NCBI GenBank assembly: GCA_034432795.1
Contig: DAOUBF010000019.1
Location: 1-15,905 of the forward strand
Direction: 5' to 3'
Origin: DAOUBF01 sp034432795
Lineage (GTDB): Bacteria > Chloroflexota > Anaerolineae > DSLN01
DNA length: 15,905 bases
Shown here one piece after another: positions 1 through 6,018 of the stretch. Position 1 is the stretch's first letter; every line of letters begins with the position of its first letter. Made by a program: the position numbers and the translations under genes. The notes under the pieces were generated by a model. That model did not search any database and was not told where the DNA came from. It saw nothing but the letters and a program-made list of their open reading frames with translations.

Positions 1-732
1 CTCATGGGCCTGGGCAGTTGGTGGCTGGCGGGGCGTTCGCTGCGCCCGGCGCAGGAGGCCTGGGAGCGCCAGCAGGCGTTTGTGGCCAATGCCAGCCATG
101 AGTTGCGCACCCCCCTGACCCTGATCCGCGCCAGCGCCGAGGTGGCTCAACGTGGCCTGCCCGCCGGTGACGAGCGTCGCACCCTGCTGGACGACATCCT
201 GGCCGAGTGTGACCATATGGGCCGGCTGGTGGAGGACCTGCTCTTGCTTTCGCGCCTGGATGCAGGGCGCCTGAAGCTGGAGCGCCAGCGGGTGGCTTTG
301 CCCGATCTGCTCACTGAGATACAGCGCCAGGCGGGACGGCTGGCCGATGAGCGTGGCATCCATTTGGTGCTGGAGGGGGCCAGCGGCGCGGTCTGGGGGG
401 ACCCCACCCGCCTGCGGCAGGTGTTGCTCATCCTGCTGGATAACGCCCTGCGCTACACCCCGGCGGGCGGCAGCATCCGCCTGGCCGCCCGGCCACAGGG
501 CCGGTACGTAGTTGTGACGGTGACTGACACGGGGAGCGGCATCGCCCCAGAACATCTGCCCCATGTGTTTGAACGCTTTTACCAGGCGGATAGCGCCCGC
601 CGCAGTCGCGGGGGCAGCGGCCTGGGGCTGTCCATCGCCAAAGCCCTGATTGAGGCCCAGCACGGCCAGATCCGCCTGGAGAGCCGCCCTGGCGCGGGCA
701 CGCGCGTCTCCCTCCTCCTGCCCGCTGTTTAG
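1..732 (+). CDS. Sensor histidine kinase, C-terminal part (5' end outside window)
   Basis: This is the catalytic half of a membrane-bound two-component sensor kinase. The frame is open through base 1, so the sensor region and start lie upstream; the ATG at 4 is internal. Numbering from that ATG, a hydrophobic stretch (GLGSWWLAG) looks like the end of a last membrane segment. The dimerisation/phosphoacceptor H-box follows (NASHELRTPL, His32). The ATP-binding domain shows an N-box (LLDNALRYTP), a G1 box (DTGSGIAPEH), an F-box (FERFYQ) and a G2 box (GSGLGLSIA). All key residues are present, so the kinase should be active. No clear HAMP domain is visible between the membrane segment and the H-box. 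The TAG stop lies inside a heptanucleotide repeat. A partner response regulator is probably upstream, outside the window. The gene converges on the NUDIX gene. Confidence 0.95.
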   Translation, partial: LMGLGSWWLAGRSLRPAQEAWERQQAFVANASHELRTPLTLIRASAEVAQRGLPAGDERRTLLDDILAECDHMGRLVEDLLLLSRLDAGRLKLERQRVALPDLLTEIQRQAGRLADERGIHLVLEGASGAVWGDPTRLRQVLLILLDNALRYTPAGGSIRLAARPQGRYVVVTVTDTGSGIAPEHLPHVFERFYQADSARRSRGGSGLGLSIAKALIEAQHGQIRLESRPGAGTRVSLLLPAV

Positions 733-755
733 CCTTTAGCGGTTAGCGTTTAGCT
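728..755. repeat. Heptanucleotide tandem repeat (TTTAGCN x4)
   Basis: Four units in exact 7-base register start at 728, 735, 742 and 749: TTTAGC followed by a variable base, with the third unit reading GTTAGC. The first unit provides the TAG stop codon (730-732) of the histidine kinase gene. The array opens a repeat-rich intergenic region. Confidence 0.8.
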
Positions 756-797
756 TGAACAAGGCAGGCCATCTTGGGCGCTAAAGCTGAGCGCGGA

Positions 798-913
798 GTA
801 TGCACCGGAGCGGCAGGTATGGAAACCTGCCCTACACATTGGTTATGCTGAAGTCCCCCAGTAGGGCGGGTTTCTATACCCGCCGTTATCCGCCGTATGC
901 ACCGGAGCGGCAG
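798..913. repeat. Composite intergenic repeat: 19-bp direct repeats around an inverted hairpin pair
   Basis: A perfect 19-base direct repeat (GTATGCACCGGAGCGGCAG) occurs at 798-816 and 895-913. Between the copies, 817-836 and the reverse complement of 861-880 match at 18 of 20 bases. Each arm also folds on itself. GGCAGGT (812-818) pairs with ACCTGCC (825-831), and GGCGGGT (865-871) pairs with ACCCGCC (878-884), both with 6-base loops. The element has no coding potential and lies between convergent genes. It looks like a small non-autonomous dispersed repeat and could also act as a transcription block. Its mobility is inferred only. Confidence 0.7.
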
Positions 914-953
914 AGCTGATCACGTCAGTGATTGCTGATTGTCCCATTGGCCC

Positions 954-975
954 AGCACCTGGCTTTACAGGTGCT
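954..975 (-). terminator. Possible factor-assisted terminator hairpin after the NUDIX gene
   Basis: AGCACCTG (954-961) and CAGGTGCT (968-975) form a perfect 8-bp stem with a 6-base loop, 16 bases past the stop codon of the NUDIX gene. No T-run follows on the minus strand, so it is not a classical intrinsic terminator. It may protect the 3' end of the four-gene operon transcript or help stop transcription. Confidence 0.35.
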
Positions 976-991
976 CCATGATCGGCGCCGC

Positions 992-1549
992 TCAAAGAGC
1001 ACCCAGCCGCAGCAGCGCCAGGCCAATCGCGGCGGCGCTGGCCAGGCCCAAGGTGTCATCGTGCTGCCACAGGTCAAGCAGGCGGGGCAGATCAAAGAAC
1101 TCCACAGCCAGCCCGGCTTCGCTGGCTTCAAGCTTGGGCGCAGCCGCCGGGCGGGCCTGGCGGGCCAGGAATAGATGGGCACGGTTGCTGCCCCGATTGC
1201 TATCCAGGATCGGGCGAGCCAGTGCTTCCCACTGGGCGGCGGCCAGGCCAGTCTCTTCCAGTAGTTCGCGCTGGGCGCAGTGGAGCGGCGCTTCTCCGGG
1301 GTCCAGGTAGCCTGCGGGCAAGTCATAGGCCGCGCCGCGCAGGCCATGTTTGTATTGGTGCACCAGCGGCACGTGCCCCTCCGGTGTGAGGGCGAAGACC
1401 ATGGCGTAATCGCGGACCTCGGTCAAAAGGAAACCCGTGAGCGTGCTGCCATCGGGCAAGACCACGTCCTGTTCCACTACCCGCAACCAGGGCGAGCGGT
1501 CCAGCAGAAGGTGTTCGCGCAGAACGCGCCAGGGACGGCTCTCGGTCAT
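992..1549 (-). CDS. NUDIX hydrolase, ADP-ribose pyrophosphatase-like
   Basis: This 185-residue enzyme belongs to the family that cleaves nucleoside diphosphates linked to another group, with ADP-ribose and related sugars as the usual substrates. The complete NUDIX box (GX5EX7REUXEEXGU) runs from Gly80 to Leu102: GYLDPGE, seven residues, then RELLEETGL. All metal-binding glutamates are present. The preceding DLPAG (76-80) is typical of the ADP-ribose/GDP-mannose pyrophosphatase branch. The ATG at 1549 is separated by one base from the TGA of the methyltransferase gene upstream, so it is probably translated by re-initiation. It is last in the operon. The exact substrate cannot be read from the sequence; a housecleaning role or a role in sugar-nucleotide turnover near the glycosyltransferase are both possible. 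Confidence 0.9.
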   Translation of the reverse strand: MTESRPWRVLREHLLLDRSPWLRVVEQDVVLPDGSTLTGFLLTEVRDYAMVFALTPEGHVPLVHQYKHGLRGAAYDLPAGYLDPGEAPLHCAQRELLEETGLAAAQWEALARPILDSNRGSNRAHLFLARQARPAAAPKLEASEAGLAVEFFDLPRLLDLWQHDDTLGLASAAAIGLALLRLGAL

Positions 1550-1550
1550 C

Positions 1551-2267
1551 TCAGGCCTTCAAGCAACGATACAGGACGTGGGGATAGGCGTAACCCCTGT
1601 CAATATGGCACACCTCCACCTGGAAGCCTACACGCTCCAGCAGCGCGGTCAGAATGGGTGAGTCCAGGCAGTAGAAGGGCAGGTTGCGGTTCTTAAGGAA
1701 GTCGTGGGCGTAGTTCCAGATGTATTTCCACAGCACGCTTTTGTCCACATCCTTGATGATCAACACGCCACCGGGCGGCAAGGCCTGATGGCACTTCGCC
1801 AGCAGGGGGATCTGGTGGGTGTGGGGGATGTGATGGAGCAGGTCGTTCATCACAATGCCGTCGGCCCAGCCGAACTCCGCCCGTGTGACGTCCGCCTGGA
1901 CGAAAGCCAGGTTGGGCAAGGCCCGTCCGGCGGCCTGGCTGGTGGCCACGCGCTCCGCCGAGATGTCCAGCCCCAGCACCTGGCGTTGGGGCGAGCGTAG
2001 GGCCAAAAGCGCGCTGAGCAAACCATAGCCGCAGCCCAGGTCCAGGATACGCCCCGCTGGGGGCATGTGATCGGCCACGATTTCAAATGGGCAGATGTGC
2101 AGGCGCAGCTTGAGTTCAATGCGACAGGCCAGTGGAGCGCGTCTGTACAGGGCCAGGAGGGCTTGGGCCTCGTCGCTCTTCAGCCAGGAGCGGAATGTGC
2201 CCGCTTCCTGCGCCAGCGTGACCGGTATCTGCTGGGTGGCGATGGTTTCTATAGGAGGCTCTGGCAT
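1551..2267 (-). CDS. Class I SAM-dependent methyltransferase
   Basis: This 238-residue protein has a Rossmann-type methyltransferase core. Motif I is ILDLGCGYG (residues 74-82), and the acidic residue at the end of the second strand is Asp101 (GLDIS). A motif II-like FVQADVT region (122-128) follows, then NDLLHHI (141-147), as in Methyltransf_11/25 proteins. Residues 1-70 form an N-terminal helical extension and the C-terminus is short. The substrate is unknown; the fold suits small molecules, lipids or quinone-type acceptors. The start at 2267 has a good ribosome site (GAGG, 6 bases upstream) inside the end of the glycosyltransferase gene, 8 bases downstream of that gene's stop. Membership of the glycosyltransferase operon makes a glycan or lipid-linked substrate plausible, but this is inference. 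Confidence 0.88.
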   Translation of the reverse strand: MPEPPIETIATQQIPVTLAQEAGTFRSWLKSDEAQALLALYRRAPLACRIELKLRLHICPFEIVADHMPPAGRILDLGCGYGLLSALLALRSPQRQVLGLDISAERVATSQAAGRALPNLAFVQADVTRAEFGWADGIVMNDLLHHIPHTHQIPLLAKCHQALPPGGVLIIKDVDKSVLWKYIWNYAHDFLKNRNLPFYCLDSPILTALLERVGFQVEVCHIDRGYAYPHVLYRCLKA

Positions 2268-2275
2268 GGTTGACC

Positions 2276-4207
2276 TCAGGGTAACTGAGGATCGCTTGGG
2301 GTGATCACAACTGTCCCCACTTCAATCATATCGCGACCATCGGTTGTGCGCAAGCGCTCGCCCGTGTCCGGGTCGTACAGGCCGATGCGCACATGATAGG
2401 CACCAGGGGCCATCATGGGCAGGAACAGCCCGTGCCGGTCAACGATACGCTCGCCAGCGGTCCAGGTCGTCGTCGGGCGCAGGTCGTTGACCGGCTGGGC
2501 ATCGTGCTGGGAGAACACCCAACCGACATCATCGGTGAGGTGGACAAAGACCTTGTAGGCCCTGGTCACGGGGCGCTGCGCCTGCCAGTGCAGGATGAGG
2601 CCGATCACGCCGTGCGCTGTGGCCTGGGGCGTATATTCGGCGCTGGTGAGTTGAATGGCATCGCCGAATTGCGCCTGGACCGGCGCAGCGGTGAGGGGAA
2701 CCTGGGGCGATGTGTAGCCCAGGATGAGTGTGTCGCCGTTCCACGCGCCGCCGACGGGATACAGATGGGTATCCAGCCATTCTTTGAGAGGGGCATTGCT
2801 GCCCACCGTCCCTTTATATAGCACGAACCACAGGCGCTGGTGCGCGGCTGCCGCTGGCAGGATGCGCTCGCGGACGATGTCCTCCATAGGTTGGATGACC
2901 GGCTCCCAGCGCAGCGCATAAGACCAGGGTGGGTCTTGGGGGCGGCGCAGGTTCTCGTACCAGCCCGCGGTGGAGAGGACGTTGAAGAAGACGATGTCAT
3001 CGGGGCGGGTGCGCACCGCCAGGAAACGGTAATCGGCGGTCGGATCAAAGGGGTCCACCACCTCCAACGTCTTGGCGTAGACGAACTGTGTGCTGGTTGA
3101 CCAGAAGGCGATGACAAGCAATCCCGATGCCAGGAGAAGGATGGGCCGCCAGGCCCGCCCCAACGCGTCCAGTGCCCAGGCCAACGCCAGGCCGAAGAAG
3201 GGGACGACCGGGGCCAGATGACGGGGCGCGAACCACTGGGTGCGGAGCGCGCCATAGACCAGCCCGGCGATGCTCAAGCCGACGACCAGGACGGGCAGGA
3301 GCAGGCGCCCGGCTTCGGCGCGGCCAGGCCGTCCCACAATCAGCCCGGCGACGAGCACAGCGGCGATCAGGCCAGCCGCCCAGGGTGGAGTGTCGTAGGT
3401 GAACAGCAGGCCCTGGAGCGTTGGCGCCAGAGTGTCCTGTATCCCTACCAGCAGGTCAGTGCCTCCGCCCCCTGAAGCCGTCCGGGCCATCAGCGTACCC
3501 CCGGCCAGGAGCAGCCAGGGGAGATAGAGCAGGCCCGCGCCCACCCCGGCGAGGCCCAGCCTGCCGATCTGCCGGGGACGGGTCAAGGCCCCATAGAGGA
3601 ACAGCCCGGCCAGCGGCCAGAGGGTGTAGTACAGGCTATACAGCGCGGCGGCGACGGTCAGGGCCAGGCCGGCGATGGGAAGTGGTTTTCCGTCGTCCCT
3701 TAGCATCAGGGCGCTTACGGCCAATACCGCCAGCGTCGCCAGAGGGTACATGCGCACCACCTGACCGTAATACACCAGCAGCGGCGCGACGGCGGCATAG
3801 AGCGCGGCCAGGACCGCCAGCCCCTCTCCCTTCCCAGGGCTGCTGGCCCGCAGCCAGGCCCGCGCCACGATATAGGCCAGTGGCACGGCCAGCACGCCCA
3901 ACAAGACCGAGAGGTAACGCAGGCTGAAGGTGCTCACCCCGGCCAGGCCGATCCACAGCTTGAGGAGCACTGTATAAAGCGGCGGGTGCCAGTCCAGCGC
4001 GGCGATGCGCAGCAACTCCCCCCAATTCAGGCTGGCGTGAGCCAGGCTCCAGCCCTCATCCCAGCGCAGGACCGGCTCGGCCAGCCGGTGAAGGCGCAGC
4101 GCCAGCGCCAGCAGGCAGATCAGCCCCAGCGCAGGCCGCGCCAGCCGCCCGGCTGTCCCCTCCGCTGTCTGCCGCCCGTCGTCCGTCGTCTGTCGTCCGT
4201 CGTCCAT
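2276..4207 (-). CDS. GT39-like integral membrane glycosyltransferase
   Basis: This 643-residue protein resembles the PMT_2/ArnT group, which transfers sugars from polyprenyl-phosphate donors on the outer face of the membrane. Ten or so hydrophobic segments lie between residues 24 and about 370. The first large external loop carries the family's acidic pair (RWDEGW, Asp50-Glu51) and DWHPPLY (72-78). YYGQVVRMYPLATL (146-159) and APRH (327-330) are also family-typical. Residues from about 480 form a soluble domain rich in beta strands (VFVHLTDD, then GAYHVRIGLYDPDTGERL) of the kind appended to such proteins in Chloroflexota. The ATG at 4207 lies inside a heptanucleotide repeat that encodes the two 7-residue peptide repeats at the N-terminus (MDDGRQT, TDDGRQT). 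No ribosome site is evident, so translation may depend on coupling to the upstream gene, whose stop is 8 bases away. The sugar and acceptor are unknown. Confidence 0.85.
   Translation of the reverse strand: MDDGRQTTDDGRQTAEGTAGRLARPALGLICLLALALRLHRLAEPVLRWDEGWSLAHASLNWGELLRIAALDWHPPLYTVLLKLWIGLAGVSTFSLRYLSVLLGVLAVPLAYIVARAWLRASSPGKGEGLAVLAALYAAVAPLLVYYGQVVRMYPLATLAVLAVSALMLRDDGKPLPIAGLALTVAAALYSLYYTLWPLAGLFLYGALTRPRQIGRLGLAGVGAGLLYLPWLLLAGGTLMARTASGGGGTDLLVGIQDTLAPTLQGLLFTYDTPPWAAGLIAAVLVAGLIVGRPGRAEAGRLLLPVLVVGLSIAGLVYGALRTQWFAPRHLAPVVPFFGLALAWALDALGRAWRPILLLASGLLVIAFWSTSTQFVYAKTLEVVDPFDPTADYRFLAVRTRPDDIVFFNVLSTAGWYENLRRPQDPPWSYALRWEPVIQPMEDIVRERILPAAAAHQRLWFVLYKGTVGSNAPLKEWLDTHLYPVGGAWNGDTLILGYTSPQVPLTAAPVQAQFGDAIQLTSAEYTPQATAHGVIGLILHWQAQRPVTRAYKVFVHLTDDVGWVFSQHDAQPVNDLRPTTTWTAGERIVDRHGLFLPMMAPGAYHVRIGLYDPDTGERLRTTDGRDMIEVGTVVITPSDPQLP
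4171..4205. repeat. Heptanucleotide repeat encoding the glycosyltransferase N-terminus
   Basis: GTCGTCC-type units in exact 7-base register start at 4178, 4185, 4192 and 4199, with a diverged unit at 4171. The 13-base sequence GTCGTCCGTCGTC is repeated at 4178-4190 and 4192-4204. On the coding (minus) strand the unit reads GGACGAC. Three units make 21 bases, which gives the 7-residue peptide period (MDDGRQT, TDDGRQT). The array ends at the presumed start codon. Confidence 0.85.
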
Positions 4208-4215
4208 CGGCGCTG

Positions 4216-4590
4216 TCAGAGCGTAGCTCCCTGGCCCACCTGTGGGCGCATGAGGATGGGTGCCTCGTAGCTGTCCTGGACCTGGCCCTCTTCAAAATAC
4301 AGCTCAACGCGACCGATATACTGCGGCAGGGTCTGCGGTTCGCGGATATGGAGGGTGAATTCCATCTGCCGCTCCAGCGCCTCAACAATGGAGAGGCTGC
4401 TCACCTGGCGGCGCTCCGGCGTGAGCAAGAGGATGTCCAGGTTGGGGCGGTCCACAAAGGGCGTCAGCGTGATGCTGACGTGAATGCGGCGGCCATCGGG
4501 CAACGGCTCAAACGTCACCTGCTGAATAGCGACCTGCTCCCTAGGGACGGGCGCCTCGTCGGGGTTTTCAAAGAAGCTCAAGGTGCTCAT
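4216..4590 (-). CDS. Conserved-looking protein of unknown function, 124 residues
   Basis: I do not recognise this protein. It has no signal peptide, membrane segment or metal motif. The sequence reads as alternating beta strands (IHVSITLTPF, LDILLLT, MEFTLHIR, RVELYFEEG), so a small beta-sandwich is plausible. A Pro/Glu-rich N-terminus and a polar tail flank it. It is first in the operon, 8 bases ahead of the glycosyltransferase. A near-consensus promoter ends only 8 bases before the ATG and no ribosome site fits, so the message is probably leaderless. It may be a partner or regulator of the glycosyltransferase, but only position suggests that. Confidence 0.75.
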   Translation of the reverse strand: MSTLSFFENPDEAPVPREQVAIQQVTFEPLPDGRRIHVSITLTPFVDRPNLDILLLTPERRQVSSLSIVEALERQMEFTLHIREPQTLPQYIGRVELYFEEGQVQDSYEAPILMRPQVGQGATL

Positions 4591-4598
4591 CGTGCCGG

Positions 4599-4627
4599 AT
4601 TATAGCCGAGGAAGGGAGAAGCGTCAA
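4599..4627 (-). promoter_or_regulatory. Sigma70-type promoter of the four-gene minus-strand operon
   Basis: Read on the minus strand, the -35 is TTGACG (4622-4627), the spacer is exactly 17 bases and the -10 is a perfect TATAAT (4599-4604). Only 8 bases separate the -10 from the ATG at 4590, so transcription should begin on or next to the start codon. Confidence 0.8.
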
Positions 4628-4630
4628 CGT

Positions 4631-4667
4631 GCCCCCTCCCTACCCCTTCCCCCACGCGGGGGCCGGG
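4631..4667. repeat. GC-rich hairpin element between divergent promoters
   Basis: CCCCC (4649-4653) and GGGGG (4658-4662) form a short stem with an ACGC loop, flanked by C-rich blocks. The reverse complement resembles the hairpin elements at 5891-5936 and 8486-8555, sharing a stem followed by an AGGGAGGGGG block. It separates the divergent promoters at 4599 and 4692. Confidence 0.5.
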
Positions 4668-4697
4668 TTTCCCGAATCCCGGCTTTTTACTTATAAT
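4668..4697 (+). promoter_or_regulatory. Probable promoter of the thioesterase gene
   Basis: A perfect TATAAT occurs at 4692-4697. The -35 region about 17-18 bases upstream (TTTCCC at 4668-4673) is poor. The predicted start of transcription near 4704 would give a leader of about 35 bases. Confidence 0.55.
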
Positions 4698-4738
4698 GCC
4701 TGGGACATAGGCATGTATACCGGAGGGTGGAAAGCGAG

Positions 4739-5218
4739 ATGACGGGTAAAACAGTAGCCGAGTCGCGTGTCATGCTTAGCCAACTCATGCTGCCGGAGCA
4801 CGCCAATGCGATGGGAAACGTCCACGGCGGTGAGATCGTCAAACTGGCCGACAATGCCGGGGCGCTGGCGGCCATGCGCCATGCCCGCCGTACGGTCGTG
4901 ACTGTGGCCATTGATTCCATGACCTTCCTGGAACCGATCTACGTGGGCAACCTGGTGACCCTGGTCGCCGAGTTGACCTATGTGGGGCGGACATCTATGG
5001 AGGTGCGCGTGGACGTGACTGCCGAGGATGTGCTCACCGGTCGCCGCACGCACACTAATACGGCCTACCTGGTCTATGTGGCCCTGGATGAGAACCGCCG
5101 TCCCTGCCCTGTCCCCCCGCTGATCCCGGAGACCGACGAGGAGAAGGCGCGTATGGAGCAGGCGCGGGAACGCCAGGCGTTACGAGTGGCCCGCAAGGCA
5201 CGCGAGGGGGCCGACTGA
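4739..5218 (+). CDS. Acyl-CoA thioesterase, hotdog fold
   Basis: This enzyme hydrolyses acyl-CoA to free fatty acid and CoA. The 159-residue protein has one hotdog domain of the YciA/ACOT group. The conserved block LPEHANAMGNVHGGEIVKL (18-36) is followed by ADNAG. Asn23 and Asp38 match the two catalytic residues of the family. A strand with AIDSMTFLEPI and a second with VRVDVTAEDV complete the fold. A charged, Arg/Glu-rich helical tail follows residue 125. I chose the ATG at 4739: the GTG at 4727 overlaps the only ribosome-site-like sequence (GGAGGG, 4722-4727). The spacing of 11 bases is rather long. The next gene starts 5 bases after the stop. Fatty acid turnover or membrane lipid adjustment are likely roles. 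Confidence 0.92.
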   Translation: MTGKTVAESRVMLSQLMLPEHANAMGNVHGGEIVKLADNAGALAAMRHARRTVVTVAIDSMTFLEPIYVGNLVTLVAELTYVGRTSMEVRVDVTAEDVLTGRRTHTNTAYLVYVALDENRRPCPVPPLIPETDEEKARMEQARERQALRVARKAREGAD

Positions 5219-5223
5219 CTTCT

Positions 5224-5886
5224 ATGAGTTCCCAGAGTTCCTCGGAGTTTCCGTATGGGACAAGGCCTCCCTTCCCCCCGATGTTTCTTCTGCTCTCCCT
5301 CGGCGGAGTGGCTCTTGTCCTGGTGGGCTACTGGCGGCCCTGGGTCCCTCATAAGGCCGCTGGCCTGGCCCTGACCGCCTGGGATCTCACCGAGTGGATC
5401 AAGTTCCTCCCTGCTTGGCGTGCAGGGACGCTCAACATTCAGCGTGAGGCGTTCTATCTGCCGCTCATCGCCAGCGGGTTGGCCCTGGCGCTGGTGGCTG
5501 CGCGTCTGCGCTCCCGCCTGGCCCGCTGGGGGTTGCGGGCGCTAGGGGGGATACTCTGCCTGTTGGTTCTGCCCGCCTATGAACTGCTCTTGACCGCTTA
5601 TCGGGGCGGCGAAGGCCAGGGCCAGTTCTTCCTGGCGCTGGCCGGATTCGCGCTTGTCCTATGCAGCCCGCTGGCCCGCACCTGGCCGGAGCGGTACTAT
5701 GCTGCTGCGTTGGCCGCGATTGGGCTGATTGGCCTGGGGCTGCCGTTGTGGCAACTGGCGCTGTTGCGCCCGGTGGTGGCCCAGGTGTACGCCGAGCCTG
5801 TCGGTTGGGGGAGCGGGGCGATCCTGAACAGCATCGGCTTCTCGCTGGTCACTCTAAGCGGCTTGTGGCTGGCAGCGAAGGGGTAG
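5224..5886 (+). CDS. Integral membrane protein of unknown function
   Basis: I do not recognise this 220-residue protein. Hydrophobic segments lie near residues 20-38, 78-94, 106-125, 133-150, 158-181 and 198-217, so about six membrane passes are expected. The loop between the first two (YWRPWV to QREAFYLP) is aromatic-rich and resembles proteins with an external loop. No catalytic motif is visible. The first nine residues (MSSQSSSEF) are encoded by a GAGTTCC repeat that begins at the start codon itself. An in-frame ATG at 5281 (Met20) lies at the first membrane segment and could be the original start, but it has no ribosome site. The gene begins 5 bases after the thioesterase stop and is probably co-transcribed. 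Confidence 0.8.
   Translation: MSSQSSSEFPYGTRPPFPPMFLLLSLGGVALVLVGYWRPWVPHKAAGLALTAWDLTEWIKFLPAWRAGTLNIQREAFYLPLIASGLALALVAARLRSRLARWGLRALGGILCLLVLPAYELLLTAYRGGEGQGQFFLALAGFALVLCSPLARTWPERYYAAALAAIGLIGLGLPLWQLALLRPVVAQVYAEPVGWGSGAILNSIGFSLVTLSGLWLAAKG
5226..5252. repeat. GAGTTCC triple repeat at a start codon
   Basis: GAGTTCC occurs at 5226-5232 and 5235-5241, followed by GAGTTTCC at 5245-5252. The unit starts are spaced 9 and 10 bases apart, the same spacing as in the second copy of this element at 12361-12386. Its first G completes the ATG at 5224. Confidence 0.75.
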
Positions 5887-5890
5887 AGTT

Positions 5891-5936
5891 ATCCCCCCAC
5901 CCCAACCCTCCCCCGCAAGGGGGGGAGGGGGTGAAG
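5891..5936. repeat. GC-rich hairpin element, copy 2
   Basis: CCCTCCCCC (5906-5914) pairs perfectly with GGGGGAGGG (5921-5929) around a 6-base loop, followed by GGTGAAGT. The same two arms and the same GGTGAAGT tail recur at 8486-8555. It lies between the membrane protein and the phosphofructokinase promoter and may stop or stabilise the upstream message. No T-run follows it. Confidence 0.65.
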
Positions 5937-5958
5937 TCTATCCAGATAGGGGCGCGGA

Positions 5959-5986
5959 TTGTCCCTGCGGCCAGACATGCTATAAT
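5959..5986 (+). promoter_or_regulatory. Extended -10 promoter of the glycolytic pair
   Basis: The -10 is TATAAT (5981-5986), preceded by TGC (5978-5980), a consensus extended -10. A -35-like TTGTCC (5959-5964) lies 16 bases upstream. Transcription should begin near 5993, giving a leader of about 26 bases that carries GAGGG (6006-6010) eight bases before the ATG. Confidence 0.75.
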
Positions 5987-6018
5987 CACTCCCCTGAACT
6001 AGAAAGAGGGCTGTCCCT

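Noticed and set aside
1280..1696. 138-codon open frame on the plus strand across the NUDIX/methyltransferase junction
   Set aside because: Both minus-strand genes have full motifs; no family resemblance in the shadow frame.
4727..4738. GTG at 4727 as thioesterase start
   Set aside because: It overlaps the GGAGGG ribosome-site-like sequence, leaving no site upstream; the ATG at 4739 also gives the usual family N-terminus.
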